Positions 15,566 through 26,066 of a DNA stretch of 64,000 nucleotides are shown in pieces (positions within the stretch are counted from its first letter, which is position 1; every line of letters starts with the position of its first letter). Source of the DNA: Pseudokineococcus lusitanus (GTDB lineage Bacteria > Actinomycetota > Actinomycetes > Actinomycetales > Quadrisphaeraceae); contig NZ_RJKN01000002.1 in assembly GCF_003751265.1 (NCBI RefSeq), positions 372,001 to 436,000 of the forward strand. Direction: 5' to 3'. The notes under the pieces are model-generated. The model was not told the origin of the DNA, searched no databases, and saw only the letters and a program-made list of their open reading frames with translations. The position numbers and the translations under genes are program-made.

Positions 15566-16303
15566 GTGAGCGATGCGAGCACCGAGCCCGTCCGCCCGGG
15601 ACGCGTGCTCCCGGCCACGGCGTCGCCGCTGCCGTGGCGCGCGTCCGTCGTGCTCGTCGCCGCGGTCGTCGGCGTCACCGCCCTCGTCGGCGGGCTGCTC
15701 GTCGCGGTGCTGCTGCTCACCGGCGGGGGCGACCTCGTCCCGACGCTGCTCGCCGTCGGGCTCCCGCTGCACTCGCTCGCCGTCCTCGCGACCGTCCACG
15801 TCGTCCTGCGGCGGGCGGGCACCGGGTGGGTCGCGCTGGGGTTCCGCCGACCGACGGCGCGGCTGTGGCACCTGCTGTGGCAGCTGCCGGTGCTGCTGCT
15901 CGCGGCCCTCGCCGTCCAGGCGCTCGTCCTGCTGCCGCTCGGGGCCGCCCCGCCGGCGGACGACGCCCTCGCCGACATCGCCGGGGACGTGGGCCCGGGG
16001 CTCGTCGTCGCCCTCCTGCTCACCGTCGTCGTGCTCGTGCCGCTGTGGGAGGAGGCCGTCTTCCGCGGCGTCGTGCAGGGCGGGCTCCGACGGCGGTGGC
16101 CCCTCGCCGTGGCCGTCCTCGGCAGCGCCGCGCTCTTCGCCGCCGCGCACGGCGTCCCGGTGCTCCTGCCGTACCTGCTGACGGTCGGCCTCGGGCTGGC
16201 CGTCCTCCGCGAGGTGCACGGCACCCTGTGGGCGTCGGTGCTCGCCCACGCGGGCAACAACGCCCTGGCGAGCCTCTCGCTGCTCGCCGTCCTGCGGGGC
16301 TGA
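15566..16303 (+). CDS. CPBP-family intramembrane metalloprotease
   Basis: A 245-residue protein with about six membrane segments. It has the CPBP (Abi/CAAX-like) motifs: EExxxR at residues 162-167 (WEEAVFRGVV), an H in AAAHGVPVLL, and HAGNN near the C-terminus. Such proteases cleave within or near the membrane; the substrate is unknown. GTG 15566 has TAGACA six nt upstream, suggesting leaderless transcription. A second unrelated-looking CPBP protein is at 59083. Confidence 0.87.
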   Translation: MSDASTEPVRPGRVLPATASPLPWRASVVLVAAVVGVTALVGGLLVAVLLLTGGGDLVPTLLAVGLPLHSLAVLATVHVVLRRAGTGWVALGFRRPTARLWHLLWQLPVLLLAALAVQALVLLPLGAAPPADDALADIAGDVGPGLVVALLLTVVVLVPLWEEAVFRGVVQGGLRRRWPLAVAVLGSAALFAAAHGVPVLLPYLLTVGLGLAVLREVHGTLWASVLAHAGNNALASLSLLAVLRG

Positions 16304-16311
16304 CCCCGCCG

Positions 16312-17432
16312 TCAGCCGAGCGGGACGAGGTCGACGCGCAGGTCCGGCCCCACCCGGGCGACGTCGTCGACCGCCAGGCGGGCGACGGCGTCCATCGACG
16401 CCCCCGTCGCCGACGCCACGAGGGCCGCGCTGCCCTGCCCCAGCAGCGCGGGCGCGAGGTAGGCGCGCACCCGGTCGACGAGGCCGGCGTCGACGAAGGC
16501 GCCCGCCAGCCGTGGCCCGCCCTCCAGCATGACGGCGCGGACGCCGCGCCCGTGGAGCGCGCCCAGCGCCCCGGCGAGGTCGACGCCCCCGCCGGCCCCG
16601 CGGCCGACGTCCGCCGCGGTGAGGACGAGCGTCTCCCCCACCCCGGGCGTCCCCCCGGGCACCGACCCGCGACGCACGGCGGCGCCGGGCGGCGTCCGGC
16701 CGTCGGCGTCGAGCACCACCCGCAGCGGTGCACGTCCCGCCAGCGCGGCGTCGGCGACGTCGTCGCCCGTCGGCGGGAGGTCGCGGACGGTGAGGGACGG
16801 GTCGTCGGCCAGGACGGTCCCGACGCCGACGACGACGGCGTCCGACCGGGCGCGGAGCAGGTGCGCGTCCGCGCGCGACTCCGGCGAGGTGATCCACCGG
16901 CTCGTGCCGTCGGCGGCCGCGCTCCGCCCGTCGAGCGTGGCCGCGAGCTTCCACGTCACGTGCGGGCGCCCGAGCCGCTGCGCGAGCAGCCACGCCTCGT
17001 TGACCCGGCGGGCCGCGGCGTCGTCGCCCGCGGGGACGTGGACGACGTCGACCCCCGCGGCCGCGAGGGTGCCGGTGCCGCCGGCTGCCCGGGGCGTGGG
17101 GTCGGGCACGGCGACGACGACCCGCGCCACCCCGGCCGCGAGGAGCGCGCGCGAGCAGGGGGGCGTGCGGCCCGTGTGGTCGCAGGGCTCGAGCGTGACG
17201 ACGGCGGTGCCGCCCCGGGCGCGCTCCCCGGCGGCGCGCAGCGCGACGACCTCGGCGTGCGCGTCGCCGGCCCGCGCGTGCCAGCCCTCGCCGACCACGG
17301 CGCCGGCCGCGTCGAGGACGACGCAGCCGACGACGGGGTTGGGGCGGGTGCCGCCGAGCCCGCGCGCGGCGAGGACGACGGCGCGCGCGAGCGCCGCCCG
17401 CTCGACCGGTGCGAGGGGCGTCGTCGGCCCGC

Positions 17433-17436
<4 letters not shown>
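16312..17436 (-). CDS. ribD: Bifunctional riboflavin deaminase/reductase RibD
   Basis: RibD catalyses the second and third steps of riboflavin synthesis: deamination of the pyrimidinone, then NADPH-dependent ribose reduction. The deaminase domain has HAE at 60-62 and zinc ligands C85 and C94 in [12 protein letters not shown]. The reductase domain begins near [20 protein letters not shown] and ends with [18 protein letters not shown]. Total 374 residues, normal for RibD. GTG 17436 overlaps the stop of the phosphoglucomutase gene. No other rib genes are nearby, which is unusual because ribD often heads a rib operon. Confidence 0.95.
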
Positions 17437-19082
<1,646 letters not shown>

Positions 19083-19154
19083 GGGGGCATGCAACTGCAC
19101 CGGGCGGCGGTCGCGCCACCGCTGCGGACGACCGGTCCGGCGGGTGGCGCGGGG

Positions 19155-19817
19155 TCAGCGGGCCGCGGCCCGCACCTCGTCCGCGTCGTCCGCGAGCCCG
19201 CACCGGACGAGGGCCGCCCCGACGACGGAGAGGTCGTCGGTCCCGGCCAGGGCGGCGAGGCCCGCGGCGTCGTGCGGCAGGCCGAGCGCCCGCGCCGGGC
19301 CGGTGGCGCGGTCGTCGGCGAAGGGGCGCAGCGCCGGCCAGACCGCCTGCACCTCGCGGCAGAAGATGTCGACGCCGAGCGGGCCGATGCCCGTGAAGCC
19401 CTCGACCTCCTCGCGCAGCCGGTCGAGGCCGCCGTCGTCGCCGTCCAGCGCCCGGTCGCGCATCCGGCGCAGGTCGCCGCCGTGCTCGTCCGCGGCCCGC
19501 TCCGCGAGCTGCCCGAGCTGCCGCGCCGTCTGCTCCTTGCGCAGGTACCGGGCGTCGGCGAGCACCTGCCAGCGCTCCTCGTCGGACGCCGCCGCGAGCT
19601 TGTCGGCCGAGGTCAGCCCCGCCTCGCGCAGCGCCCGCGCCGTCCGGACGCCGAGGTCCGCCTGCAGGTTGGCCGACAGCAGGGACGACAGGACGAGCAG
19701 CTCGAAGAGCGGCACCGGGGTGTCCTTCAGCCGGATCCCGGCCTCGTCGGCGTACGTCTGCCCGTGCCGCTCCAGCAGCGCGTCGAGCACGGCCCGGCGG
19801 TCGTCGTCCCTCGTCAC
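19155..19817 (-). CDS. HhH-GPD superfamily (endonuclease III-like) protein
   Basis: A 220-residue protein with the fold of HhH-GPD base-excision glycosylases: FELLVLSSLLSANLQADLGV at the N-terminal side and a helix-hairpin-helix FTGIGPLGVDIFCREVQA followed by an Asp-containing segment. The C-terminal 4Fe-4S cysteine cluster of Nth is absent. The catalytic Lys usually found in the hairpin (K-x-A) is not seen, so a glycosylase/lyase activity is uncertain. GTG 19817 has TACGAA six nt upstream. Confidence 0.78.
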   Translation of the reverse strand: MTRDDDRRAVLDALLERHGQTYADEAGIRLKDTPVPLFELLVLSSLLSANLQADLGVRTARALREAGLTSADKLAAASDEERWQVLADARYLRKEQTARQLGQLAERAADEHGGDLRRMRDRALDGDDGGLDRLREEVEGFTGIGPLGVDIFCREVQAVWPALRPFADDRATGPARALGLPHDAAGLAALAGTDDLSVVGAALVRCGLADDADEVRAAAR

Positions 19818-19878
19818 GCCCCGTTCGTACCCGCGCCCCCGCCCCCCGGCGACCCGGCGCCGTCCACCTCCCGACGGC

Positions 19879-20130
19879 GGAAGGGCGCCGAAGTGCCCGG
19901 TGGCACGCACCCAGGAGGCAGGAAGGCGCCGAAGTGCCCCGACAGAGGCGCCCGGGAGGCAGAAGGGCGCCGAAGTGACCGGGCAGAGGCGCCCGGGAGG
20001 CGGAAAGGCGCCGAAGTGCCCGGGCAGAGGCGCCCGGGAGGCAGAAGGGCGCCGAAGTGCCCGGGCAGAGGCGCCCGGGAGGCAGAAGGGCGCCGAAGCG
20101 CCCGGCAGGGGGCGCGCCGGCGGTGAGAGG
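19879..20130. repeat. Six tandem copies of a 41-bp repeat
   Basis: GCGCCGAAG begins at 19885, 19926, 19967, 20008, 20049 and 20090, exactly 41 bp apart. The central units are nearly identical, and the outer units have diverged. Each unit contains the inverted pair GGGCGCC/GGCGCCC. The array fills most of the 337-bp gap between the convergently read HhH gene promoter and the SorC gene end. Forty-one is not a multiple of three, so it is not coding. Copy number probably varies between strains. Confidence 0.92.
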
Positions 20131-20154
20131 GGCGCCCACGGGACGGCGCGGGGC

Positions 20155-21132
20155 TCAGGCGCGGTCGCCCGCGAGCACCGCGGCGGCGAGCGCGGCGTGG
20201 GTGACGAGGCCGTCGACGAGGCCGCTGCGCAGCGCCGCGCGGACGGCGACGGCGCGGTCGACGCCGACGGCCAGCGCGACGACGTGGTCGGCGCGCCGGA
20301 GCTGGTCGGCGGTGACGGCGAGCGTGCGGTCGGCGAGGTCGTCGACGACGCGGCCCTCGGCGTCGAGCAGGACGCCGGTCACCTCGGCGCAGACGCCGGC
20401 GCGCCGCAGCGCGTTGCGCTCGTCGAGCGGGAGGGCGTCGAAGACGGTGCTGCGCCCCTCGCTCCACGCGCCGACGGCGACGAGCGCCTTCGTCAGCTCG
20501 TCCGCCTGCCGCAGCGCGTCGGCCACCGCGGGGTCGGCCCGCAGCGCCGTCGCCGTCGTCGCGTCGGCGACGAGGAGCGGCGCGTAGAAGAGCGCCGCCC
20601 GGCCGCCGCTGCGCCGCGCGAAGCTGCCGACGAGCTCGGGCCCGTTGCGGTCGACGTCGGCGCGCACGAGCGAGCCCGCGAGCTGGACGAAGGTGGCCGC
20701 CACCCGTCGTCGCCAGTGCTCGTGGACGACCGACATCGTCCGGCCCCACGCCAGCCCGACGACGTCCCCGTCGGCGACGACGTGCTCCGCCCACTCCGCG
20801 GCCAGCCGCCCGACGCGCAGGCGGGCCATCGCCGGGTCGTCGCCCGCGTCCGTCGTCACGACGACGTGCCGCAGCCCGTACCGCTCGCGCAACGCCTGCT
20901 CGAGGGCCTCGTCGGTCTCGGCCGGCGCGGCGACGACGGTCCGCACGAGGCCCGCCTCGTGCGCCATGTCGAGCAGCCGCGCCACCTTGAAGCGGGTGAT
21001 GCCCAGCTCCGCGGCCACCTGCACCTTCGAGGCGCCGTCGAGGTGCACCCGCCGCGCCACCGCCACCGCCAGCGAGAGGCCGCCGGTCGGCCGCCCGGCG
21101 CCGCCCGCCGCGCCCTCCGAGGTCGTCGTCAT
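20155..21132 (-). CDS. SorC/DeoR-type sugar-sensing transcriptional regulator
   Basis: A 325-residue SorC-family regulator. The N-terminal HTH spans about residues 20-65 (VHLDGASKVQVAAELGITRF then KVARLLDMAHEAGLVR). The large sugar-phosphate-binding domain follows, with VVGLAWGRTMSVV, VQLAGSLVRADVDRNG and the C-terminal GVDRAVAVRAALRSGLVDGL. ATG 21132. It is transcribed divergently from a zinc dehydrogenase gene across 179 bp that hold a palindrome. It most likely controls that gene in response to a phosphorylated sugar or polyol. Confidence 0.9.
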   Translation of the reverse strand: MTTTSEGAAGGAGRPTGGLSLAVAVARRVHLDGASKVQVAAELGITRFKVARLLDMAHEAGLVRTVVAAPAETDEALEQALRERYGLRHVVVTTDAGDDPAMARLRVGRLAAEWAEHVVADGDVVGLAWGRTMSVVHEHWRRRVAATFVQLAGSLVRADVDRNGPELVGSFARRSGGRAALFYAPLLVADATTATALRADPAVADALRQADELTKALVAVGAWSEGRSTVFDALPLDERNALRRAGVCAEVTGVLLDAEGRVVDDLADRTLAVTADQLRRADHVVALAVGVDRAVAVRAALRSGLVDGLVTHAALAAAVLAGDRA

Positions 21133-21170
21133 GGGCCGAGGGTGGGGCCGGCCCGCTCATCCTGACAAGA

Positions 21171-21223
21171 GCGCTCAGGTGAGCGCCCACCCCTTGACCG
21201 GCCTCCCGGCGGCCTCCGACGAT
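21171..21223 (+). promoter_or_regulatory. Palindromic operator and promoter of the dehydrogenase gene
   Basis: The perfect palindrome GCGCTCA-GG-TGAGCGC (21171-21186) lies just upstream of a good promoter, TTGACC (21194-21199) with an 18-nt spacer and GACGAT (21218-21223). The site sits between the divergent SorC regulator and the dehydrogenase and is the natural candidate for SorC binding. Confidence 0.6.
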
Positions 21224-21311
21224 GGCGGCAGCACCGGCGACCACGCCCGGTGGCGCGGGGGCGCGAGCGCCCCGTGAGGCCCTGCGGGGCACCGAGACCT
21301 GAGGAGGCGCC

Positions 21312-22346
21312 GTGCGCGCTGCGTTCCTGCCCGGCGGCAGCCGGGTCGACCTGCGGGACGTCCCCGAGCCCGCCCCCGGCCACGGCCAGGTGCTCGTGGG
21401 GATGCGCGCCTCGACGATCTGCGGCAGCGACCTGCGAGCCATCTACCGCGAGCACCTCGGCGAGGGCCCCGAGGCCTACCAGGGCGTCGTCGGCGGCCAC
21501 GAGCCCGCCGGCCGGGTCGTCGCGGTGGGCGAGGGCGTCGAGCGCGTCAGCGTCGGCGACCGCGTCGTCGTCTACCACATCAGCGGCTGCGGCCAGTGCG
21601 ACGAGTGCCGCCGCGGCTACCAGATCTCCTGCACGGCAGCGGGTCGCGCCGCGTACGGCTGGCAGCGCGACGGCGGCCACGCGGACCTGCTCCTCGCCGA
21701 GGAGCGGGACCTGCTCGCCCTCCCCGACGAGCTGACCTTCCTCGACGGCGCCGTCGTCGCCTGCGGCTTCGGCACCGCCTACGAGGCGCTGTGCCGCACC
21801 GGGGTCTCCGGCCGCGACCGTGCGCTCGTCGTCGGCCTCGGCCCCGTGGGCCTGGCCGCCGGGCTCCTGGCCAAGGCCATGGGCGCCACGACCGTCGTCG
21901 GCACCGACCCCAGCGCGGAGCGGCGCGCCCTCGCCCTCGAGCTCGGCGCCGTCGACCACGCCGTCGGCGGCACGGACGAGGAGCTCGACGCCCTGCTCGG
22001 CGACGGCGCCGAGGTCTCCGTCGACTGCTCCGGCAACGGCCGCGGCCAGCTGACGGCGCTGCGCCACACCCGCCGCTGGGGCCGCGCCGCCCTGGTCGGC
22101 GAGGGCGGGCAGCTGACCGTCGACGTCAGCGAGGTCCTCATCCACCGCCAGCTGACGGTCCACGGCTCCTGGGTCACCTCGACCGTCCGCATGGCCGAGC
22201 TCCTGCACAACCTCGTGCGCTGGGACCTGCACCCCGAGCGCCTCGTCACCTCCACGTTCCTCCTCGACGACGCCGCGCAGGCCTACCGGACGGCGGACGC
22301 CGGCGCCGGGGGCAAGGTCGGGGTGGTCTGGCCCGACGCGGTCTGA
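21312..22346 (+). CDS. Zinc-dependent medium-chain alcohol/polyol dehydrogenase
   Basis: A 344-residue MDR enzyme that oxidises an alcohol or polyol with NAD(P). Catalytic zinc ligands are C37 and HE at 63-64. The structural zinc cysteines C93, C96, C99 and C107 lie in [16 protein letters not shown]. The Rossmann motif is [13 protein letters not shown] 21312 follows GAGGAGGCG. The substrate is unknown; control by a SorC regulator suggests a sugar alcohol or sugar derivative. Confidence 0.92.
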   Translation: MRAAFLPGGSRVDLRDVPEPAPGHGQVLVGMRASTICGSDLRAIYREHLGEGPEAYQGVVGGHEPAGRVVAVGEGVERVSVGDRVVVYHISGCGQCDECRRGYQISCTAAGRAAYGWQRDGGHADLLLAEERDLLALPDELTFLDGAVVACGFGTAYEALCRTGVSGRDRALVVGLGPVGLAAGLLAKAMGATTVVGTDPSAERRALALELGAVDHAVGGTDEELDALLGDGAEVSVDCSGNGRGQLTALRHTRRWGRAALVGEGGQLTVDVSEVLIHRQLTVHGSWVTSTVRMAELLHNLVRWDLHPERLVTSTFLLDDAAQAYRTADAGAGGKVGVVWPDAV

Positions 22347-22355
22347 AGGCCCTCG

Positions 22356-22388
22356 CCGGGCGCGCCGCGGCGGCGGCGGCGCGCCCGG
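22356..22388 (+). terminator. GC hairpin after the dehydrogenase gene
   Basis: CCGGGCGCGCC (22356-22366) pairs with GGCGCGCCCGG (22378-22388), beginning 10 bp after the stop codon. Confidence 0.75.
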
Positions 22389-22395
22389 GGTTCCC

Positions 22396-22521
22396 GGGTG
22401 ACGGCGTGGCCGTCGTCACCCGTCCGCGGATGCCTCGGGGACGGTTCCCGCCCACCCGGTGCGGCACCATGGGGTGCTCCGCGGCGCCCGACGGACGCCG
22501 CCCTACCCGCCGGAAAGGGTC
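22396..22521 (+). other. Structured spacer before the CNNM pair (several short hairpins)
   Basis: The 220 bp before the first CNNM gene contain several inverted repeats: GGGTGACG/CGTCACCC (22396-22421), GGTGCGGCACC, and GCGGCG/CGCCGC around 22480-22500. No known riboswitch consensus was recognised. It may be a leader, or a terminator and operator region. Confidence 0.3.
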
Positions 22522-22607
22522 ATGACCGCCTCGCGCGATCTCCCCACCGACGCTCCCCAGGAGCCTCGAAGTCCCCGCCCCACCCTCACCACCGCAGGAC
22601 GTGAGAG

Positions 22608-24008
22608 GTGAGCGCACTCCTCCTCCTCCTGGCCGGCCTCGTCGCCGTGCTGCTGATCACCGTCGGCACCGCGTACTTCGTGGCCCAGGAGTTCGGCTAC
22701 ATGTCGGTCGACCGGGCCCGCCTGCGGGCGCGCGCCGAGAAGGGCGACCCCGCGGCCACGCGGGCCCTCGACATCACCCGCCGCACCTCGTTCATGCTCT
22801 CCGGCGCCCAGCTGGGCATCACCGTGACGGGCCTGCTCGTCGGCTACACCGCCGAGCCGCTCATCGGCGAGGCGGTCTCCCAGATCCTCGGCGTGGCCAG
22901 CGTGCCGTCCGGGGTGGGCCTCGCCGTCGGCACGGTGGCCGGCCTCCTGCTGGCGACCTTCGTCCAGATGATCCTCGGCGAGCTGTTCCCCAAGAACTAC
23001 GCGCTCGCCCGGCCGGAGCAGACCTCGACCGCCCTCGCGGCGTCGACGAAGGTCTACCTCGCCGTCTTCGGGTGGCTCATCAAGGTCTTCGACGCCTCGT
23101 CGAACGCGCTCCTGCGCGTCCTGCGCGTCGAGCCGGTGCACGACGTCGACTCCACCGCGACGGCCCGCGACCTCGACCACATCGTCAGCGCCTCGCGGGA
23201 CAGCGGGGACCTCCCGCGCGAGCTGTCGGTCCTCCTCGACCGCATCCTCGACTTCCCCGACCGCGACGCCGAGCACGCGATGATCCCGCGGCCGCGCACC
23301 GACGTCGTGCGGGCGAGCACCTCCGTCGCGGAGCTGCGGGCGCTCATGGCCTCCGGGCACTCGCGCTACCCCGTGGTGGACGACGACGGCCACGTCGTCG
23401 GCGTCGCCCACCTCACCGACCTGCTCGGCGCCGACGCCTCGGTGGGCACGGCCGGCGACCTCGCCCAGCCCCCCCACCTCGTGGCGACGAGCACGCCGCT
23501 GCCCGTGGCGCTGCGCTCCATGGCCGACGCGCACGCGCAGCTGGCCTGCGTCATCGACGAGCACGGCGGCCTGGCCGGCGTGCTCTCGGTGGAGGACATC
23601 GCCGAGGAGGTCGTCGGCGAGCTGACCGACGAGCACGACGACCCCGCGGAGCAGTCCGCCGCCCCGCTGCTCGCCGCGGGCGACGCCTGGGAGGTCTCCG
23701 GCCAGGAGCCCCTCGACGAGGTCGAGCGGCTCGTCGGCCACGACTTCCCCGACCACCACGACGCCGAGACCCTCGCCGGCCTCGTCATCCACGCGCACGG
23801 GACGCTCCCGGCCGTCGGCGACGTCGTGGAGGTCGAGCTGCCGCCCGACCCGTCGTCGGTGCTGGAGGACGAGCCCGACGCGCCGTGGGTGCTCCGGATG
23901 GAGGTCGTCGAGGTCGACCGCCACGTGCCCAGCCGGGTGCGCCTGGAGCTGGCCGGAGGGCCCGCCGACCGACGGGCCGACGACGCGACCGAGGAGGTGG
24001 ACGCGTGA
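22608..24008 (+). CDS. CNNM/HlyC-CorC family membrane protein (DUF21-CBS-CorC)
   Basis: A 466-residue protein of the TlyC/YfjD/CNNM family linked to Mg2+ (or Co2+) efflux. It has an N-terminal DUF21 domain with four membrane segments (to about residue 190). Two CBS repeats follow (around MIPRPRTDVVRASTSVAELR and LACVIDEHGGLAGVLSVEDI, about 215-340), then a C-terminal CorC_HlyC domain (about 360-445). GTG 22608. The next gene encodes a shorter relative with overlapping stop/start, so the pair probably forms a heteromeric transporter. Confidence 0.92.
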   Translation: MSALLLLLAGLVAVLLITVGTAYFVAQEFGYMSVDRARLRARAEKGDPAATRALDITRRTSFMLSGAQLGITVTGLLVGYTAEPLIGEAVSQILGVASVPSGVGLAVGTVAGLLLATFVQMILGELFPKNYALARPEQTSTALAASTKVYLAVFGWLIKVFDASSNALLRVLRVEPVHDVDSTATARDLDHIVSASRDSGDLPRELSVLLDRILDFPDRDAEHAMIPRPRTDVVRASTSVAELRALMASGHSRYPVVDDDGHVVGVAHLTDLLGADASVGTAGDLAQPPHLVATSTPLPVALRSMADAHAQLACVIDEHGGLAGVLSVEDIAEEVVGELTDEHDDPAEQSAAPLLAAGDAWEVSGQEPLDEVERLVGHDFPDHHDAETLAGLVIHAHGTLPAVGDVVEVELPPDPSSVLEDEPDAPWVLRMEVVEVDRHVPSRVRLELAGGPADRRADDATEEVDA

Positions 24009-25126
24009 GCGGTCTCGAGGTCACCGTCTGGACCGCCGTCATCATCACGCTCTCGGCCTTCTTCGTGGCCGTGGAGTTCGCGATGCTCGCGTCCAAGCCC
24101 TACCGCCTGGAGGACGCCGCCCCGCGCTCGCGCTCCGCCCGCGCGGCCCTCCGCTCGGCCAACGAGCTCACCGTCGTGCTGGCCGGCTGCCAGCTCGGCA
24201 TCACCGCTTGCACCCTCGCGCTGGGGGCCATCACCAAGCCGGCGGTGCAGTACTCGCTGGCGCCCCTGCTGGACACGGCGGCGCTGCCCTCGTGGGTGGC
24301 GGGCGTCGTCGCCTTCGTGCTGGCGCTCGTGGTCGTGACCTTCCTGCACCTCGTGGTCGGCGAGATGGCGCCGAAGTCGTGGGCCATCGCGCACCCGGAG
24401 ACCTCGGCGACGCTGCTGGCGCTGCCGATGCGGGGCTTCATGGTCGTCACCCGTCCCGTGCTGCTGCTCATGAACGAGATGGCCAACGCGATGCTGCGCC
24501 GCATCGGCGTGGAGCCCGTCAACGAGCGGCACGAGACCTCGACGTCCGACGACCTCCGCCAGCTCGTGGAGCACTCGGCGAACGTGGGCGCCCTCGACGC
24601 GACGTACCGGGCGCGCATCACCGGGGCCCTGGACCTCGAGCAGCTCTCGCTCGCCGACCTGCTGCCGGACCGGCCGAGCATCACGGCGGTGCCCGCCGAC
24701 GCCGTGGCGCGGCAGGTGCGCGAGGTGAGCCGGGCGTCCGGCCACCTGCGCGTGCTCGTCGAGGACGGGGCCGGCGTGCCCCGCCGGGTCGTCCACGTGC
24801 GCGACACGCTGCTCCTCGCGGACGACGCCCCCGTGGCCGACCGCGCGGCCGACGTCCTCACGCTCGACCCGGGGACGGCGCTCGGGGCGACGCTCGCCGC
24901 GATGCGCCGCACGAGCAACCAGCTCGTGCTCGTGCGGGCCGAGGGCTCCGCGCCCCGCGGCGTGGTGACCGTCAACGACATCATCGGGCGGCTCTTCCCC
25001 GAGACGGTCCGGACGCCGGAGCCGGCGTCGGTCGGCGCGGTGCGCCCGCCGTCGCGACGGGCCCTCGGCACCGCGGTGGCCGAGTCCCGCCGCGCCACGC
25101 AGGGCGGCGGCGCCGGGGGGCGCTGA
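24005..25126 (+). CDS. CNNM/HlyC family membrane protein, shorter partner
   Basis: A 373-residue DUF21-CBS protein overlapping the preceding CNNM gene by 4 nt. It has four membrane segments in residues 1-160 and the DUF21 signature FLHLVVGEMAPKSWAIAHPE. A CBS pair follows, ending in GVVTVNDIIGRLF. The C-terminal CorC_HlyC domain of its partner is missing and replaced by a disordered tail. This tandem arrangement of a long and a short CNNM protein is common in actinobacteria. Confidence 0.9.
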   Translation: MSGLEVTVWTAVIITLSAFFVAVEFAMLASKPYRLEDAAPRSRSARAALRSANELTVVLAGCQLGITACTLALGAITKPAVQYSLAPLLDTAALPSWVAGVVAFVLALVVVTFLHLVVGEMAPKSWAIAHPETSATLLALPMRGFMVVTRPVLLLMNEMANAMLRRIGVEPVNERHETSTSDDLRQLVEHSANVGALDATYRARITGALDLEQLSLADLLPDRPSITAVPADAVARQVREVSRASGHLRVLVEDGAGVPRRVVHVRDTLLLADDAPVADRAADVLTLDPGTALGATLAAMRRTSNQLVLVRAEGSAPRGVVTVNDIIGRLFPETVRTPEPASVGAVRPPSRRALGTAVAESRRATQGGGAGGR

Positions 25127-25181
25127 CCCGGGAGGACCGGTCGACCGACGTCCCGCCGACGACGGGGCGGCCGGCCGGGAC

Positions 25182-25220
25182 GGGCCTGCTGGTCGCCCCG
25201 CTTGGGCGACCGGCAGGCCC
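25182..25220. terminator. Bidirectional hairpin terminator
   Basis: GGGCCTGC-T-GGTCGCCC (25182-25198) pairs with GGGCGACC-G-GCAGGCCC (25204-25220) with one mismatch and a 5-nt loop. It lies between the CNNM pair (plus strand) and the convergent secreted protein gene. Confidence 0.85.
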
Positions 25221-25225
25221 TCGGC

Positions 25226-25918
25226 TCACCGACCGGGGACGGTGACGGCCTGGGACGTGCGGGAGAAGATGTTGTGCGTCTCCCAGGTCGTCACCCGGTA
25301 CGTCGCGGCGTACCGGTTGGTGAAGGTGTGGTCGACGATGCCGGTACGGGGGACGGTGACCGAGCGCAGGTACTGCCAGGTGCGGCCGTCCTTGCCGAGG
25401 ATCTCGATCGTCGCCCTGCGGTCGCGCAGCGGCTGGTAGGAGTACTTCGAGGCGTCGTAGTACGAGGCCTGCACCCGCAGGGTGACGTCGTCGCCGGAAC
25501 GGCTGCCGCGCAGGCTCGCCCGAGCGCCGTACTTGACGACCACCTCGACGGGCCGGACCTGGACGTCCCCGGTGCCGGCGCCCGCGACGAAGCGGTACGT
25601 GCCGTAGGGGTACTCGTCGGAGAAGAACCACACGTCCTGCGCCTGACCCGGTCGGTAGAAGAAGGAGTACCCGGCTCCCTCCGGCCCCTCGACGTCGATG
25701 ACGACGTCCGCGGTGCGGTCGCAGTCGTCGAGCAGGGTGACGGGCACGTCCTTGGCGGGCGCGTCGATCGACACCTTGTAGCCGGGGACGTACGCCTGGA
25801 CGGCGCAGACGTCGTCCGGCGTCGTCGTGGCCGACGCCGGCGCGACGACGAGCCCCCCGAGTGCGACCGCTCCCGCCAGGACGCCGGCCACGCGACGTCC
25901 GACCTGCTTGGTGCCCAT
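25226..25918 (-). CDS. Secreted protein of unknown function (family shared with 61270)
   Basis: A 230-residue exported protein, with signal peptide MGTKQVGRRVAGVLAGAVAL ending near APASA-TTTP. The mature part is beta-rich. Its C-terminal 110 residues resemble the protein at 61270: G-x-R-x-x-L-x-G-x-R-x-G-x-DVT, then A-x-YY, L-G-x-DG-x-TW-x-Y and a final IF-x-RTS-x-A-x-x-V. ATG 25918 follows GGGAGGAG. No function is known; the architecture suggests tandem Ig-like beta domains. A strong terminator follows the stop. Confidence 0.75.
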   Translation of the reverse strand: MGTKQVGRRVAGVLAGAVALGGLVVAPASATTTPDDVCAVQAYVPGYKVSIDAPAKDVPVTLLDDCDRTADVVIDVEGPEGAGYSFFYRPGQAQDVWFFSDEYPYGTYRFVAGAGTGDVQVRPVEVVVKYGARASLRGSRSGDDVTLRVQASYYDASKYSYQPLRDRRATIEILGKDGRTWQYLRSVTVPRTGIVDHTFTNRYAATYRVTTWETHNIFSRTSQAVTVPGR

Positions 25919-26066
25919 CTCTCGATCTCCTCCCGTCGACGCCACGGCGGCGCCGTCGGGCGCAGTCAAGTGGCGCGGGCGGGCACCGGTGCGGGTTCGG
26001 CGACGCCGTGGCCCGACCGTGACGGGTCGTGGCCGAACCGTTGTCGGGCAGGCGTGACCGCCTCCC

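Noticed and set aside
19879-20130. A repeat-containing protein gene across the 41-bp array
   Set aside because: Open frames run through it, but the unit is not a multiple of three, so each copy is read in a different frame. This is non-coding repeat DNA in a GC-rich genome.
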